Source: Desulfobacterales bacterium
Lineage (GTDB): Bacteria > Desulfobacterota > Desulfobacteria > Desulfobacterales > RPRI01
Reading direction: 5' to 3'
DNA: 15,428 nucleotides
NCBI GenBank assembly: GCA_030689795.1
Contig: JAUYEO010000323.1
Location: 1-15,428, forward strand
Part shown: positions 1 to 6,831 of the stretch, in pieces
Position numbering within the stretch: the stretch's first letter is position 1
Layout: every line of letters begins with the position of its first letter
Translations under genes and position numbers: made by a program
The notes under the pieces: model-generated
What the model was told of the DNA's origin: nothing
The model's input: only the letters and a program-made list of their open reading frames with translations
Databases searched by the model: none

Positions 1-1152
1 GGTTTTACTGAGAAGATGCTTAGGCATGAATGCGAAGTTTGCTATCATCGTCGGAATCACTGCGCTTGCGATAACCGCTGTTACCAGAAGGGAATATTGC
101 TCCTGGTTGACGATTCCGTGCGAGTACCCGTAGAGGGCTGAAATAGTCCCGAAGGTAAGGCCGGTCGACATCAAGAGAGTATAATACCATTTTTCGTTTT
201 TCTCCTTCCGGAAGATGCCGATTATGGGATAGAGGCCGAAGATCTTGGAGAAAACCTTGCCTGCAAGAAGCGCAAGAAGCACCAAAGGTGCGGAAATAAT
301 GGCGGGCAGGGATACAAGGGAGCCGGCCCTTAAGAAATAGAAGGGTGTCAAAAATCCTATGGTCAGGGTGCGAAGGCGTCTGATGAAGAAAGTATCCCTT
401 GCCGCCGATCCTGCAAGTATCATTCCGGCGATGTAAGCAGGGAGAACGGCTTCGCTCCCGGACCACAAAGCAAGAGATCCGAGCCCGAAAAGCACGAAAA
501 GTATCCACTTTGTTCTTATTGCGGCTGTTCTGTTTCCGTAAAGGCCTGTAAGGCGTGATGTGATAAACGGGAGCGCAAAGAAAGATACTATGCAGACTCC
601 TATAAAGACAAACGTTCTATAATTAAAAGGCGCAAAGAGAAGTCCGAGCATGATCACGGTTCCGAGGTCATTTACAAAACATGATCCGAGGATTCCTTTC
701 CCGAATTCCGTTTTGTTGAATCCGGATTCGAGCATCACGGCGTAAACCACGGCCATAGAAGTTGTAGAGAGAGCCACCCCGGCAAGCAGGCTCTGCTGTG
801 CGCTCCAGCCAAGCAGGTATTTTGCCAGTGCGGCGCAACCGAGAAAGGGCGCAAAAAAACCGACGAGACCGACAATCGTTACTTCTTTGATTTTTGTCCG
901 CATCACTGAAGGCTCCAGCTCGGCTCCCGCGAGGAATGTCAGAAGAACGGCTCCTGATGCTGCTATGAATTTCAGCCATTCAAGATTTGAGCCCAGCGCA
1001 TCGGGGCCGAAGAATCGCCCGACTGCCGCAGCCGCAACAACGCCGACACAGATTTCAACAAGGGCCATAGAGATACGGAGGTGACTTGCAAGAATTGTGG
1101 ATAAGACAGCGAGTGCAAGCCAGATAGTTGCGGTTGTGAAAGCGCTTTCCAT
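1..1152 (-). CDS. CPA2-family cation:proton antiporter, C-terminus cut by window edge
   Basis: An open frame of 384 codons runs from ATG at 1152 to the left edge with no stop, so the 3' end lies outside the window. The protein is almost entirely hydrophobic, with about 11-12 predicted membrane segments and no soluble domain so far. The pattern fits monovalent cation:proton antiporter-2 (Kef/NapA-like) inner-membrane exchangers: an early 'LVEICVGVVAA' segment, 'GAELEP' near residues 76-81, and an acidic pair region 'GSCFVNDLGTV' with N161-D162. Kef proteins usually carry QD and NapA carries DD here; ND is more typical of electroneutral exchangers, so electroneutral Na+/H+ or K+/H+ exchange is a guess. 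A GGAGG lies 12 bases before the ATG. No regulatory TrkA-N domain is visible, but it could lie beyond the edge. Ion specificity cannot be read from the sequence. Confidence 0.85.
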   Translation of the reverse strand, partial: MESAFTTATIWLALAVLSTILASHLRISMALVEICVGVVAAAAVGRFFGPDALGSNLEWLKFIAASGAVLLTFLAGAELEPSVMRTKIKEVTIVGLVGFFAPFLGCAALAKYLLGWSAQQSLLAGVALSTTSMAVVYAVMLESGFNKTEFGKGILGSCFVNDLGTVIMLGLLFAPFNYRTFVFIGVCIVSFFALPFITSRLTGLYGNRTAAIRTKWILFVLFGLGSLALWSGSEAVLPAYIAGMILAGSAARDTFFIRRLRTLTIGFLTPFYFLRAGSLVSLPAIISAPLVLLALLAGKVFSKIFGLYPIIGIFRKEKNEKWYYTLLMSTGLTFGTISALYGYSHGIVNQEQYSLLVTAVIASAVIPTMIANFAFMPKHLLSKT

Positions 1153-1200
1153 TATATAATAATTCCTCCCCGTAATTATATGGTAACTATGCAGGTTATT

Positions 1201-1302
1201 TAGGCTGTAGACTGAAGGCTGTCAGGGGATAGACTGCACGCTGTTAGACCGTAGGCTGTTAGCTAAAAACCTACAGGCTAAACGCCTACAGCCTATCCAC
1301 CT
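1201..1302. repeat. Degenerate GGCTGTAGACTG-type intergenic repeat with hairpin
   Basis: The spacer between the antiporter start and the rmuC stop is built from imperfect copies of a short unit: AGGCTGTAGACTG, AGGCTGTCAGGGGATAGACTG, ACGCTGTTAGACCG and AGGCTGTTAGCT. Two inverted copies (CCTACAGGCTA and CCTACAGCCTA) follow. TAGGCTGT at 1252-1259 and ACAGCCTA at 1288-1295 can form an 8-bp stem. Since the antiporter transcript starts downstream of this and rmuC ends at 1315, it may act as an rmuC terminator, but there is no clear T-run. More likely it is dispersed filler repeat of the kind common in these genomes. Confidence 0.6.
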
Positions 1303-1314
1303 GAGCAGTTACGA

Positions 1315-2658
1315 TCAGTCGCTGAATATTTTTAAAGAATCTCCGTTTACATCCTGTGCCGGCAATGCCGGAGATCCGGAAGGGGTCTCCTGCACGGATC
1401 TGAGCTTTCGTTCAATCGCGCGGGTTCTTGTTTCGGCGTTGTCTATCGTGTCCGTAGCTTCAAGGAGCTTCTTCTTGGTCTTTGCGAGCACATCCCCAAA
1501 CCTGCCGAATTCGGCTTTGACTGCGCCGAGAAGCACCCATATTTCGCTTGAGCGTTTTTCAATGGCAAGAGTCCTGAAACCCATCTGAAGGCTGTTTAAT
1601 AAAGCCGCAAGAGTTGTAGGTCCTGTCACAATCACCCGGTATTCACGCTGAAGGATATCGCAGAGCCCGGGCCTGCGGATTACCTCGGCATAGAGGCCTT
1701 CGATCGGAAGGAACATGACTGCAAAGTCGGTGGTATTCGGAGGATCTATATATTTCTCCCTTATATTTTTTGCCTCTGCTTTTATGCGCATTTCAAGGTT
1801 TTTAAGAGATTTATCGGCAAGATCCTTATCCGCCGCTTCCTGTGCATCGATGAGACGCTGATAATCCTCCTGTGGGAATTTCGCGTCTATCGGCATCCAG
1901 ACAACATGCTGACCCGAAGGATCCTGTCCGGGAAGCTTTATGGCAAATTCCACCCTTTCCTGACTGTTCTTTTTTGTTGCGACATTGGCTTCATACTGAT
2001 CGGGGGATAGTATCTGCTCAAGAATTGCGCCGAGCTGGATTTCGCCCCAGGTTCCACGTGTTTTGACATTGGTAAGCACTTTTTTCAAATCCCCGACTCC
2101 GGTCGCGAGTGTTCTCATCTCTCCAAGCCCTTTGTAAACCTGCTCAAGGCGCTCGCTTACCTGCTTGAAGGATTCGCCGAGGCGTGTTTCAAGTGTTGTC
2201 TGGAGCTTTTCATCGACGGTTGCGCGCATCTGTTCGAGCTTCTTGCTGTTTTCATCCTGCATTGTGCCCAAGCGGTTTTCCATTGTAATGCGCATCGATT
2301 CCAGTTTTTCCTCGTTGAGCCTTGTCATCGCCAGAAGCTGTTTTGAAAAGGAATCCAACTGGTCTTTCTGCATGCCGGCAATCTCGGCCATCCGTTTTGA
2401 AAGGGAGTCTCCGTAATCCTTTAGCGAAGCCCCAAGCTCTTCGCGGGCGAGCCTTGAGTTATCGGTGGATTCCTTCCTGTTTTCGGAAACCTCTTTTTTT
2501 ATTGAAGCTTCAATGCAAGCAGTCTGCTTTCCCAGCGCGGCAAAATTCGCTTTGAGCTTTGCTTCGATATCTTCCGGTTTGCGTCTCAAGATTATGAGAA
2601 TAAAAACAAAAGATAAGATGCTGACAAGGCCGATTAGAATAAGCAATATGTTTGTCAT
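1315..2658 (-). CDS. rmuC: DNA recombination protein RmuC
   Basis: The predicted 447-residue protein has the RmuC layout. An N-terminal membrane anchor (about residues 3-24, ending in RRKP) is followed by a long charged coiled coil (about 30-190). A conserved nuclease-like core follows, with 'KTRGTWGEIQLGAIL', 'MPIDAKFPQEDY', 'FAVMFLPIEGLYAEV' and 'VTGPTTLAALLNSLQMGF'. RmuC limits inversions and rearrangements at inverted repeats; its core is related to PD-(D/E)XK nucleases. The GTG at 2670 also opens the frame, but the ATG at 2658 is preferred because GTGGAG lies six bases before it as a ribosome binding site and the hydrophobic anchor begins there. The gene appears monocistronic: its stop is followed by a repeat-filled spacer. 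The length is normal for the family and nothing looks damaged. Confidence 0.95.
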   Translation of the reverse strand: MTNILLILIGLVSILSFVFILIILRRKPEDIEAKLKANFAALGKQTACIEASIKKEVSENRKESTDNSRLAREELGASLKDYGDSLSKRMAEIAGMQKDQLDSFSKQLLAMTRLNEEKLESMRITMENRLGTMQDENSKKLEQMRATVDEKLQTTLETRLGESFKQVSERLEQVYKGLGEMRTLATGVGDLKKVLTNVKTRGTWGEIQLGAILEQILSPDQYEANVATKKNSQERVEFAIKLPGQDPSGQHVVWMPIDAKFPQEDYQRLIDAQEAADKDLADKSLKNLEMRIKAEAKNIREKYIDPPNTTDFAVMFLPIEGLYAEVIRRPGLCDILQREYRVIVTGPTTLAALLNSLQMGFRTLAIEKRSSEIWVLLGAVKAEFGRFGDVLAKTKKKLLEATDTIDNAETRTRAIERKLRSVQETPSGSPALPAQDVNGDSLKIFSD

Positions 2659-2851
2659 TTCCAACTCCACTTGTTAACTTAAGTGAATTATGAATAGTGA
2701 AAAATCGGATTTATGACGCAGGATGGTATGAGAAAGAGAGTGTTGCGTCAAGTTTAAAAAATATAATGTTCCGGCTGGATTTGCAGTTGGTTTATCGGCT
2801 TCTGATCAGGCGCCGATCTCATCAGTCCCGGCTGTATTTTGAAGATTCTCC

Positions 2852-2896
2852 ACCGCAAGTCCGCCCGCCATACTGATTGGCGGGACCTTCGGCGGT
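2852..2896 (-). terminator. GC-rich hairpin downstream of the DUF2889 gene
   Basis: CCCGCCA and TGGCGGG form a perfect 7-bp stem around the loop TACTGAT. Outer arms ACCGC-AAG-TCC and GGACCTTCGGCGGT extend the pairing with small bulges to about 18 bp. It starts nine bases past the stop of the minus-strand gene at 2905, where a transcription end is expected. There is no strong T-tract on the minus strand, so it may be a mobile palindromic repeat or an mRNA 3' stabiliser instead of an intrinsic terminator. Confidence 0.4.
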
Positions 2897-2904
2897 AATT
2901 GCGC

Positions 2905-3444
2905 TCACTGTTTCGGTTCAAGTTTCTTTGTAAGAGGCCCGTCCTTTCTCCATGTGTAACAAGTATCGATCAAATATATTTCCATTGATTCACGTGAAAA
3001 TTTACCGTTAAAAGGCTTTCTTGCAATATTTGACCAGTAGCCCTGCACAGCAGCCGGAGACATTACCAGAAAAAGAGTAGTCAGATGGGAGCATCCCTTT
3101 ATTCCGCCTGTTATTTTCTTTACCTTAGCCGAAAAGCCGGGAGCAATATTAAGCCCTTCAATTTCCTTAAGGCTGTTTATAGTTTCAACGCAATCCTCAT
3201 GGGGGGTTCGCGGCATTTCAACCTCGATTTTTTTTATCGTAAGCCGGTCTCCTATAAGCATACGGATGACCATATGATGTAGTCTTCCGGGAGGATGCAC
3301 CTCTCCTGAAAGAAGATAATAAGGTTTTAACCGTTCATCTTTTAACACACCTTCAACAATTATTCCTTCTCCTTCACACTCATAGGTAGAAACCTCCACG
3401 TTTCTTACATGGATTTTTTCTCCGCACCGTTCTTTCAGGCTCAT
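2905..3444 (-). CDS. DUF2889 family protein
   Basis: This 179-residue protein matches the conserved pattern of DUF2889, a family without an assigned function. Visible features are an N-terminal 'RNVEVSTYECEGEGIIVEGVLKDER' type beta-rich segment, 'HHMVIRMLIGDRLTIKKIEVEMPRTPHEDC' in the middle, 'GLNIAPGFSAKVKKITGGIKGCSHLTTL' after it, and a short C-terminal tail. The His-His-Met, the Cys of PHEDC and the Cys-His of GCSHL are the residues that recur in the family and could bind a metal; this is inference. No signal peptide or membrane segment is present, so it is probably cytoplasmic. A strong GGAGGGAG lies before the ATG. It stands alone, divergent from the gene at 3765, so context does not suggest a pathway. 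Confidence 0.8.
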   Translation of the reverse strand: MSLKERCGEKIHVRNVEVSTYECEGEGIIVEGVLKDERLKPYYLLSGEVHPPGRLHHMVIRMLIGDRLTIKKIEVEMPRTPHEDCVETINSLKEIEGLNIAPGFSAKVKKITGGIKGCSHLTTLFLVMSPAAVQGYWSNIARKPFNGKFSRESMEIYLIDTCYTWRKDGPLTKKLEPKQ

Positions 3445-3764
3445 CTCTTTCTCCCTCCACCCGCGATTCAGTTATTGCCGATATTTTTTAGTTCAGGATG
3501 AACACTTTTTAACCTTTTATTAATACTATTTCAAACATAAAACCCGTTTTGTCCGGTTATTTTTTATGATTTTTAATAAGAACGGCATCGTAAAAAGTTT
3601 TTATATTGCAATAAAAAGCTCTTTTTTGTATAAGATCATAGCATTTTATTAAAATTGACGATTAAAGGGTTTCGGCTTCCGGTTTTTGTTTGAACTTTTC
3701 CTTTTTCTTCAACCAGAAACCAGCGACCAGGAACCAGAAACTATGAGTTTAATATGAGGAAGTC
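3445..3764. other. AT-rich divergent spacer with a weak hairpin and a CCAG repeat
   Basis: This 320-bp spacer separates two divergent genes and should hold both promoters, but no convincing -35/-10 pair stands out. At about 3594-3626 an AT-rich stem (AGTTTTTA with TAAAAAGCT around TATTGCAA) is followed by CTTTTTT, giving a weak terminator-like shape on the plus strand. The last 55 bases contain ACCAGAAACCAGCGACCAGG, part of a repeat family seen elsewhere in the window. No ORF or RNA gene was recognised. Confidence 0.5.
3711..3742 (+). repeat. ACCAGAAACCAG-type short repeat, copy 1
   Basis: The stretch reads as tandem variants of ACCAGAAACC, AGCGACCAGG and AACCAGAAAC just before the ribosome binding site of the gene at 3765. 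Similar degenerate copies in the opposite orientation occur at 5268-5306 and 6441-6470. The common unit is (A/G)(A/G)ACCAG with one-base changes. All three copies are intergenic and close to a gene start. Confidence 0.65.
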
Positions 3765-4214
3765 ATGAAATACGTAAAAAGCAAAAGTTTGTTTTTATAT
3801 TCAAAAGCCATTCTGGTTATCCTTTTTATATTTGCGGTCACAGGTATGGTTTCTGCAGGACAGACAATCGACGAGGTGCGGAGCAAATGGATCGGGGTCA
3901 GCATAAACAAGCTCATTGAAAAACACGGTTATCCTGACCAGTCTTTTACGGCTCCGAACGGCAACACGGTTTATGTTGTCATCAAAAACATAAAGAAACT
4001 CTATCCCGTCCCGGTTTTCAGACAGCCTGACCGCAAAGAGGTTGATATGTACAACACGAAAACAGGAGCATATTCATACGGAACTACGACAACCGGCGGC
4101 GGGTGGACGGTTGAACAGCAGATGCAGAAATCAGAATGTGCAGGCTATTTTGAAGTAAACAAAGATAAAGTGATTGTCGAAGTAAAATTCAAAGGGGATG
4201 AGTGCCCGCAGTAA
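3765..4214 (+). CDS. Secreted or periplasmic hypothetical protein
   Basis: I do not recognise a named family. The 149-residue product begins with a basic stretch and a hydrophobic core (residues 15-30) ending in 'VSA|GQ', a good signal peptidase I site after residue 31, so export to the periplasm is likely. The mature part opens with 'TIDEVRSKWIGVSINKLIEKHGYPDQSF', like small outer-membrane-assembly (SmpA/OmlA-type) lipoprotein repeats that start with a helix before a 'G.P' turn, but there is no lipobox Cys. It has a Gly/Thr-rich patch near residues 100-111. The only two cysteines, C125 and C147, sit in a terminal pair 'C..YFEV...KGDEC' that probably forms a disulfide. GAGG lies five bases before the ATG. 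It converges on aroB with a 23-bp gap. Confidence 0.75.
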   Translation: MKYVKSKSLFLYSKAILVILFIFAVTGMVSAGQTIDEVRSKWIGVSINKLIEKHGYPDQSFTAPNGNTVYVVIKNIKKLYPVPVFRQPDRKEVDMYNTKTGAYSYGTTTTGGGWTVEQQMQKSECAGYFEVNKDKVIVEVKFKGDECPQ

Positions 4215-4237
4215 AAAATCAGCGGGGAATGCACTCG

Positions 4238-5254
4238 CTATTGCGGTTCCAGTTCGCTGATTGGTATTTCCTTTACAACGGCGGAACCGATTCCGGATAA
4301 GAGAACAAAATGCAAAGAAGCATCATCCCTCTTTTTGTCCTTCTTTATCGCGTCAAAAGCTTTTGCCCGGTCATAAGAAAGTTCAACCGGAAGTCCGTAT
4401 AGTTTGATAAGCCTCTTTATCCTTTCAAGTTCTTCGTCCTTTAACAATCCTTTGTTAACTGAAATTTTACAGGCAGCCACCATGCCTGCGCTGACTGCCT
4501 CACCGTGCAGGATGCCTTTAACTTTTTCAAAAGCGTGGCCGAATGTATGCCCGAAATTAAGTTTTCTCCGCTCACCTTTTTCTTTTTCGTCCCGCGATAC
4601 AACAGCCGCTTTGATTTTCACGGAATCGTACACAAGCTTTTCAATAGTATTTCTTTCAAGCGCAAGCGCCTTTTCATAATTTTCCTCAAGAAAACGAAAC
4701 AGTGTGGAATCATATATTGCGGCATGTTTTATTATTTCAGCAAAACCGTTAAGAAGTTCTCTTTGGGAAAGGGTCGAAAGAAGGTTTAAATCGCATATTA
4801 CAAATTCAGGTTGACTGAAAACACCGACAATATTTTTGTATCCGCCAAGATTTACACCGTTTTTACCGCCGACACTTGCATCAACCTGAGAAAGGAGTGT
4901 GGAAGATACAAAACCAAACCTGATACCTCGTAAAAAAGTGGAAGCCGCGAATCCGGCGATATCGCAGATAACCCCGCCCCCTATCCCGGCAATAAAAGAC
5001 GACCTGCCCGCCTCAAATTCAAGGAGCCTTTCATATATATTACGAACCGTATCAAGAGTCTTTGCCTTTTCACCCGGTTCAATTTTTATAACCCTGCATG
5101 GAGGAAAATCCTTTCCATGATGATCCCATACATTTTTATCCGTTATTATTACAGTCCTTTCGACAGGAATATATTTTCCGAGATTTATAAGGCTTTCGCC
5201 GACCATCACCGCGGAATCACCCATGCCGCCTTTTATCTTTATGGTCTTAAACAT
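4238..5254 (-). CDS. aroB: 3-dehydroquinate synthase
   Basis: The 338-residue protein catalyses the second step of the shikimate pathway: DAHP to 3-dehydroquinate, with NAD and a divalent metal. It shows the NAD loop 'GGGVICD' (92-98), 'SVGGKNGVN' (127-135), metal ligands in 'FAEIIKH' (E173) and 'FGHTFGHAFE' (H236), and 'HGEAVSAGM' (H250). The usual 'GGKTGVNHPLGKN' is replaced by 'GGKNGVNLGGYKN', a variant in the substrate loop, but all catalytic groups seem present. The frame remains open up to 5317, yet the extra 21 residues merely translate a CCAG repeat (ETRDQKPATINRRPE), so the ATG at 5254 is chosen; a weak GAG lies before it. It follows aroF by 145 bp on the same strand and is probably co-regulated. 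Confidence 0.95.
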   Translation of the reverse strand: MFKTIKIKGGMGDSAVMVGESLINLGKYIPVERTVIITDKNVWDHHGKDFPPCRVIKIEPGEKAKTLDTVRNIYERLLEFEAGRSSFIAGIGGGVICDIAGFAASTFLRGIRFGFVSSTLLSQVDASVGGKNGVNLGGYKNIVGVFSQPEFVICDLNLLSTLSQRELLNGFAEIIKHAAIYDSTLFRFLEENYEKALALERNTIEKLVYDSVKIKAAVVSRDEKEKGERRKLNFGHTFGHAFEKVKGILHGEAVSAGMVAACKISVNKGLLKDEELERIKRLIKLYGLPVELSYDRAKAFDAIKKDKKRDDASLHFVLLSGIGSAVVKEIPISELEPQ

Positions 5255-5267
5255 TATAAGCTCGGGT

Positions 5268-5306
5268 CTCCGGTTTATGGTCGCTGGTTTCTGGTCTCTG
5301 GTTTCT
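5268..5306 (-). repeat. ACCAGAAACCAG-type short repeat, copy 2
   Basis: On the minus strand this reads as AACCAGAGACCAGAAACCAG followed by CGACCATAAACCGG, tandem variants of the unit seen at 3711-3742. It lies directly upstream of the aroB start and is open in the aroB frame, which is why the apparent gene is too long at its 5' end. Confidence 0.65.
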
Positions 5307-5313
5307 AACCCGG

Positions 5314-5400
5314 ACATCGTACTTCGAAGTTCGATATACCCGTGTAACGGGCCCGATGTTCGATATTCTGTTCACGCCTTCAGCCTTCCGCCTCTCGCCT
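5314..5400. repeat. Repeat-filled aroF-aroB spacer (GTTCGATGTTCGATATTC type)
   Basis: The spacer contains near-repeats ACATCGTACTTCGAAGTTCGATATAC and GATGTTCGATATTC. Between them is a small perfect hairpin CCCGT-GTA-ACGGG at 5339-5351. A third patch, CCTTCAGCCTTCCGCCTCTCGCC, lies next to the aroF stop. There is no T-tract, so read-through from aroF to aroB seems possible. Confidence 0.45.
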
Positions 5401-6416
5401 CATACCTGTTTCATGTTGAAAATATCGTATATAGCCCTGACCTGCCTGCATAGTATTTCAAACTGGTGCGGATAAAGGGACTGTGCCCCGTCGCTCATAG
5501 CCTTTTCCGGAGCGTGATGCACTTCAACCATCAGACCGTGAGCATCCGCTGCTATGGCAGCACGGCTCAATGGTATAACCTGGTCTCTGCGGCCTGCGGC
5601 ATGGCTCGGGTCAACAATTATCGGAAGATGGCTCTCTTTTCTTACGACCGGAATCGCAGAGAGGTCGAGGGTGTTGCGGCTGTGATGTGAAAATGTCCTC
5701 ACACCTCTTTCGCATAAAACCACATTCGAATTTCCACCTTCAAGAATATATTCTGCGGCCATCAGAAATTCTTCTATCGTGGCCGCCATTCCACGTTTAA
5801 GAAGAACAGGCTTTGATGATTTTCCTGCACGCCGGAGAAGGCTGAAATTCTGCATGTTACGGGTTCCGATCTGCACCATGTCCGCATATTCTTCGACCAT
5901 ATCAAAATGTTCAAAATCCATGACTTCGGTCACTACCGGCATGCCCGTTGTTTCGCGTACTTCAGCCAGTATTTTCAACCCTTCCTCGCCAAGCCCCTGG
6001 AAAGAATAGGGTGAAGTTCTCGGCTTGAACGCTCCTCCCCTGAAGATGTGCGCTCCGGCACTTTTGACATGCCCTGCTATGGTAAGAGCCTGGTTTCTGC
6101 TTTCGATTGCGCAGGGGCCGGCAATTATTACAAGATAACCGTTCCCGATCGGCACATCCCCGACGCGAACAATCGTTCCTTCAGGCTGAATCTCACGGCT
6201 CACAAGCTTATACGGTTTTGTAACAGGGATGGCATCCTTTACACCGGGAAGTCCCAGCACAACAGAAGCGTCAACAGGCCCCTTGTTGTTTAATATGCCG
6301 ATTGAAACCCTGTCTCCGCCCGGGATCGGCCGTGCAGTATATCCTCTCGCCTCAATGGCTGCGACAACGGCATCAATCTCTTCCTGAGTCGCTTTTTTAT
6401 TCATTACTACAAGCAT
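5400..6416 (-). CDS. aroF: 3-deoxy-7-phosphoheptulonate synthase (DAHP synthase), type I-beta
   Basis: This enzyme condenses phosphoenolpyruvate and erythrose 4-phosphate, the entry step of aromatic amino acid synthesis. The 338-residue protein has an N-terminal ferredoxin-like regulatory domain (about 1-75; 'MLVVMNKKATQEEIDAVVAAIE'), as in Thermotoga-type DAHP synthases. A TIM-barrel catalytic domain follows, with 'IIAGPCAIES' (97-106), 'FRGGAFKPRTSPYSFQG' (125-141), 'LLKRGM', 'VDPSHAAG' and 'GLMVEVHH'. The PRTSPYSFQG and PSHAAG signatures are intact. A perfect AAGGAGG lies eight bases before the ATG. The gene is preceded by a leader peptide and attenuator (6561-6798), so its expression should respond to aromatic amino acid supply in addition to any feedback through the N-terminal domain. 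aroB follows. Confidence 0.95.
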   Translation of the reverse strand: MLVVMNKKATQEEIDAVVAAIEARGYTARPIPGGDRVSIGILNNKGPVDASVVLGLPGVKDAIPVTKPYKLVSREIQPEGTIVRVGDVPIGNGYLVIIAGPCAIESRNQALTIAGHVKSAGAHIFRGGAFKPRTSPYSFQGLGEEGLKILAEVRETTGMPVVTEVMDFEHFDMVEEYADMVQIGTRNMQNFSLLRRAGKSSKPVLLKRGMAATIEEFLMAAEYILEGGNSNVVLCERGVRTFSHHSRNTLDLSAIPVVRKESHLPIIVDPSHAAGRRDQVIPLSRAAIAADAHGLMVEVHHAPEKAMSDGAQSLYPHQFEILCRQVRAIYDIFNMKQV

Positions 6417-6440
6417 CTCTGTATCCTCCTTGAGAAAACC

Positions 6441-6470
6441 GGTATCCGGTCTCTGGTTCCTTGTTTATGG
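6441..6470 (-). repeat. ACCAG-type short repeat, copy 3
   Basis: On the minus strand this reads AACCATAAACAAGGAACCAG followed by AGACCGG, a degenerate copy of the unit found at 3711-3742 and 5268-5306. It lies between the attenuator and the aroF ribosome binding site, so it is within the aro transcript. Confidence 0.55.
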
Positions 6471-6560
6471 TTAAGGGTGTTATGTGTTAAGTTTTTTTTC
6501 ACTTTTCACATTTTTTTGCTTTGTGCCTTTGTGCTTTGCCACTTTCTTTTTTGTTGTCCC

Positions 6561-6610
6561 CATAAAAACAAAAAAGGATCGCAAGCTTTTGAAGTCTGCC
6601 CGCGATCCTT
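6561..6610 (-). terminator. Intrinsic terminator acting as aro attenuator
   Basis: On the minus strand AAGGATCGC (6610-6602) and GCGATCCTT (6582-6574) form a perfect 9-bp stem. It is followed at once by TTTTTTGTTTTT, a textbook Rho-independent terminator. It sits between the leader peptide stop (6637) and aroF (6416), so it would end most transcripts before aroF unless an alternative fold forms. A candidate antiterminator is GGGGTTTGCC (6664-6655) pairing with GGCAGACTTC (6600-6591) in the terminator loop, 10 pairs including three G-U. A competing early hairpin, GTTATT/AATAAC, spans 6645-6612. Confidence 0.8.
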
Positions 6611-6636
6611 AGTTATTCTGAAATACCAGTCAAATA

Positions 6637-6732
6637 TTAAATAACGAAATCCTCGGCAAACCCCTCCCCGCTGTTTTTCCGCCACCAGCACCAGTAAAAA
6701 TCCTGAACCATAAAATATTCAACAAGAGTCAT
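6637..6732 (-). CDS. Aromatic amino acid leader peptide (attenuation)
   Basis: A 31-codon ORF begins ATG at 6732 and ends TAA at 6637. Residues 12-18 read FYWCWWR: in seven codons it demands Phe, Tyr and three Trp, with further Tyr6, Phe7, Phe25 and Phe29. Such clusters of the regulated end-product codons mark the leader peptides of attenuated operons (trpL, pheL). AAGG lies just before the ATG. It starts about 30 bases past the expected transcription start of the upstream -35/-10 pair, and a strong terminator starts 27 bases after its stop, exactly the order needed. Low aromatic aminoacyl-tRNA would stall the ribosome on the FYWCWW run and favour transcription into aroF and aroB. The peptide itself is probably without function. 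Assignment rests on composition and position, since leader peptides are poorly conserved. Confidence 0.85.
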   Translation of the reverse strand: MTLVEYFMVQDFYWCWWRKNSGEGFAEDFVI

Positions 6733-6768
6733 TTGCCTTGAAAACCTTTTTTTCGCCGATTTTTATTG

Positions 6769-6798
6769 AAGCTACCGGAATATCCGGCCGATTGTCAA
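6769..6798 (-). promoter_or_regulatory. Putative sigma-70 promoter for the aro leader
   Basis: TTGACA, a perfect -35 box, lies at 6798-6793 on the minus strand. Eighteen bases later TAGCTT (6774-6769) is a weak -10 box with only three consensus matches. The site is 34 bp past the larE stop and would start a transcript about 30 bases before the leader peptide ATG. The -35 box and position are good; the -10 box is the weak part. Confidence 0.5.
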
Positions 6799-6831
6799 GA
6801 GATTTTTCAGATTTTAGTTTCAGCCTTTTCC

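Noticed and set aside
20..979. Minus-strand ORFs at 20-508 and 668-979
   Set aside because: Both are in the wrong frame of the antiporter gene, whose true frame is open from 1152 to the window edge and gives clear membrane segments.
5255..5317. N-terminal extension of aroB by 21 codons
   Set aside because: The extra residues only translate the CCAG repeat; conserved AroB sequence starts at the ATG at 5254.
6506..6691. 61-codon minus-strand ORF upstream of aroF
   Set aside because: It runs through the terminator hairpin and T-tract and overlaps the leader peptide in another frame; its composition is low-complexity and no ribosome binding site or family is visible.
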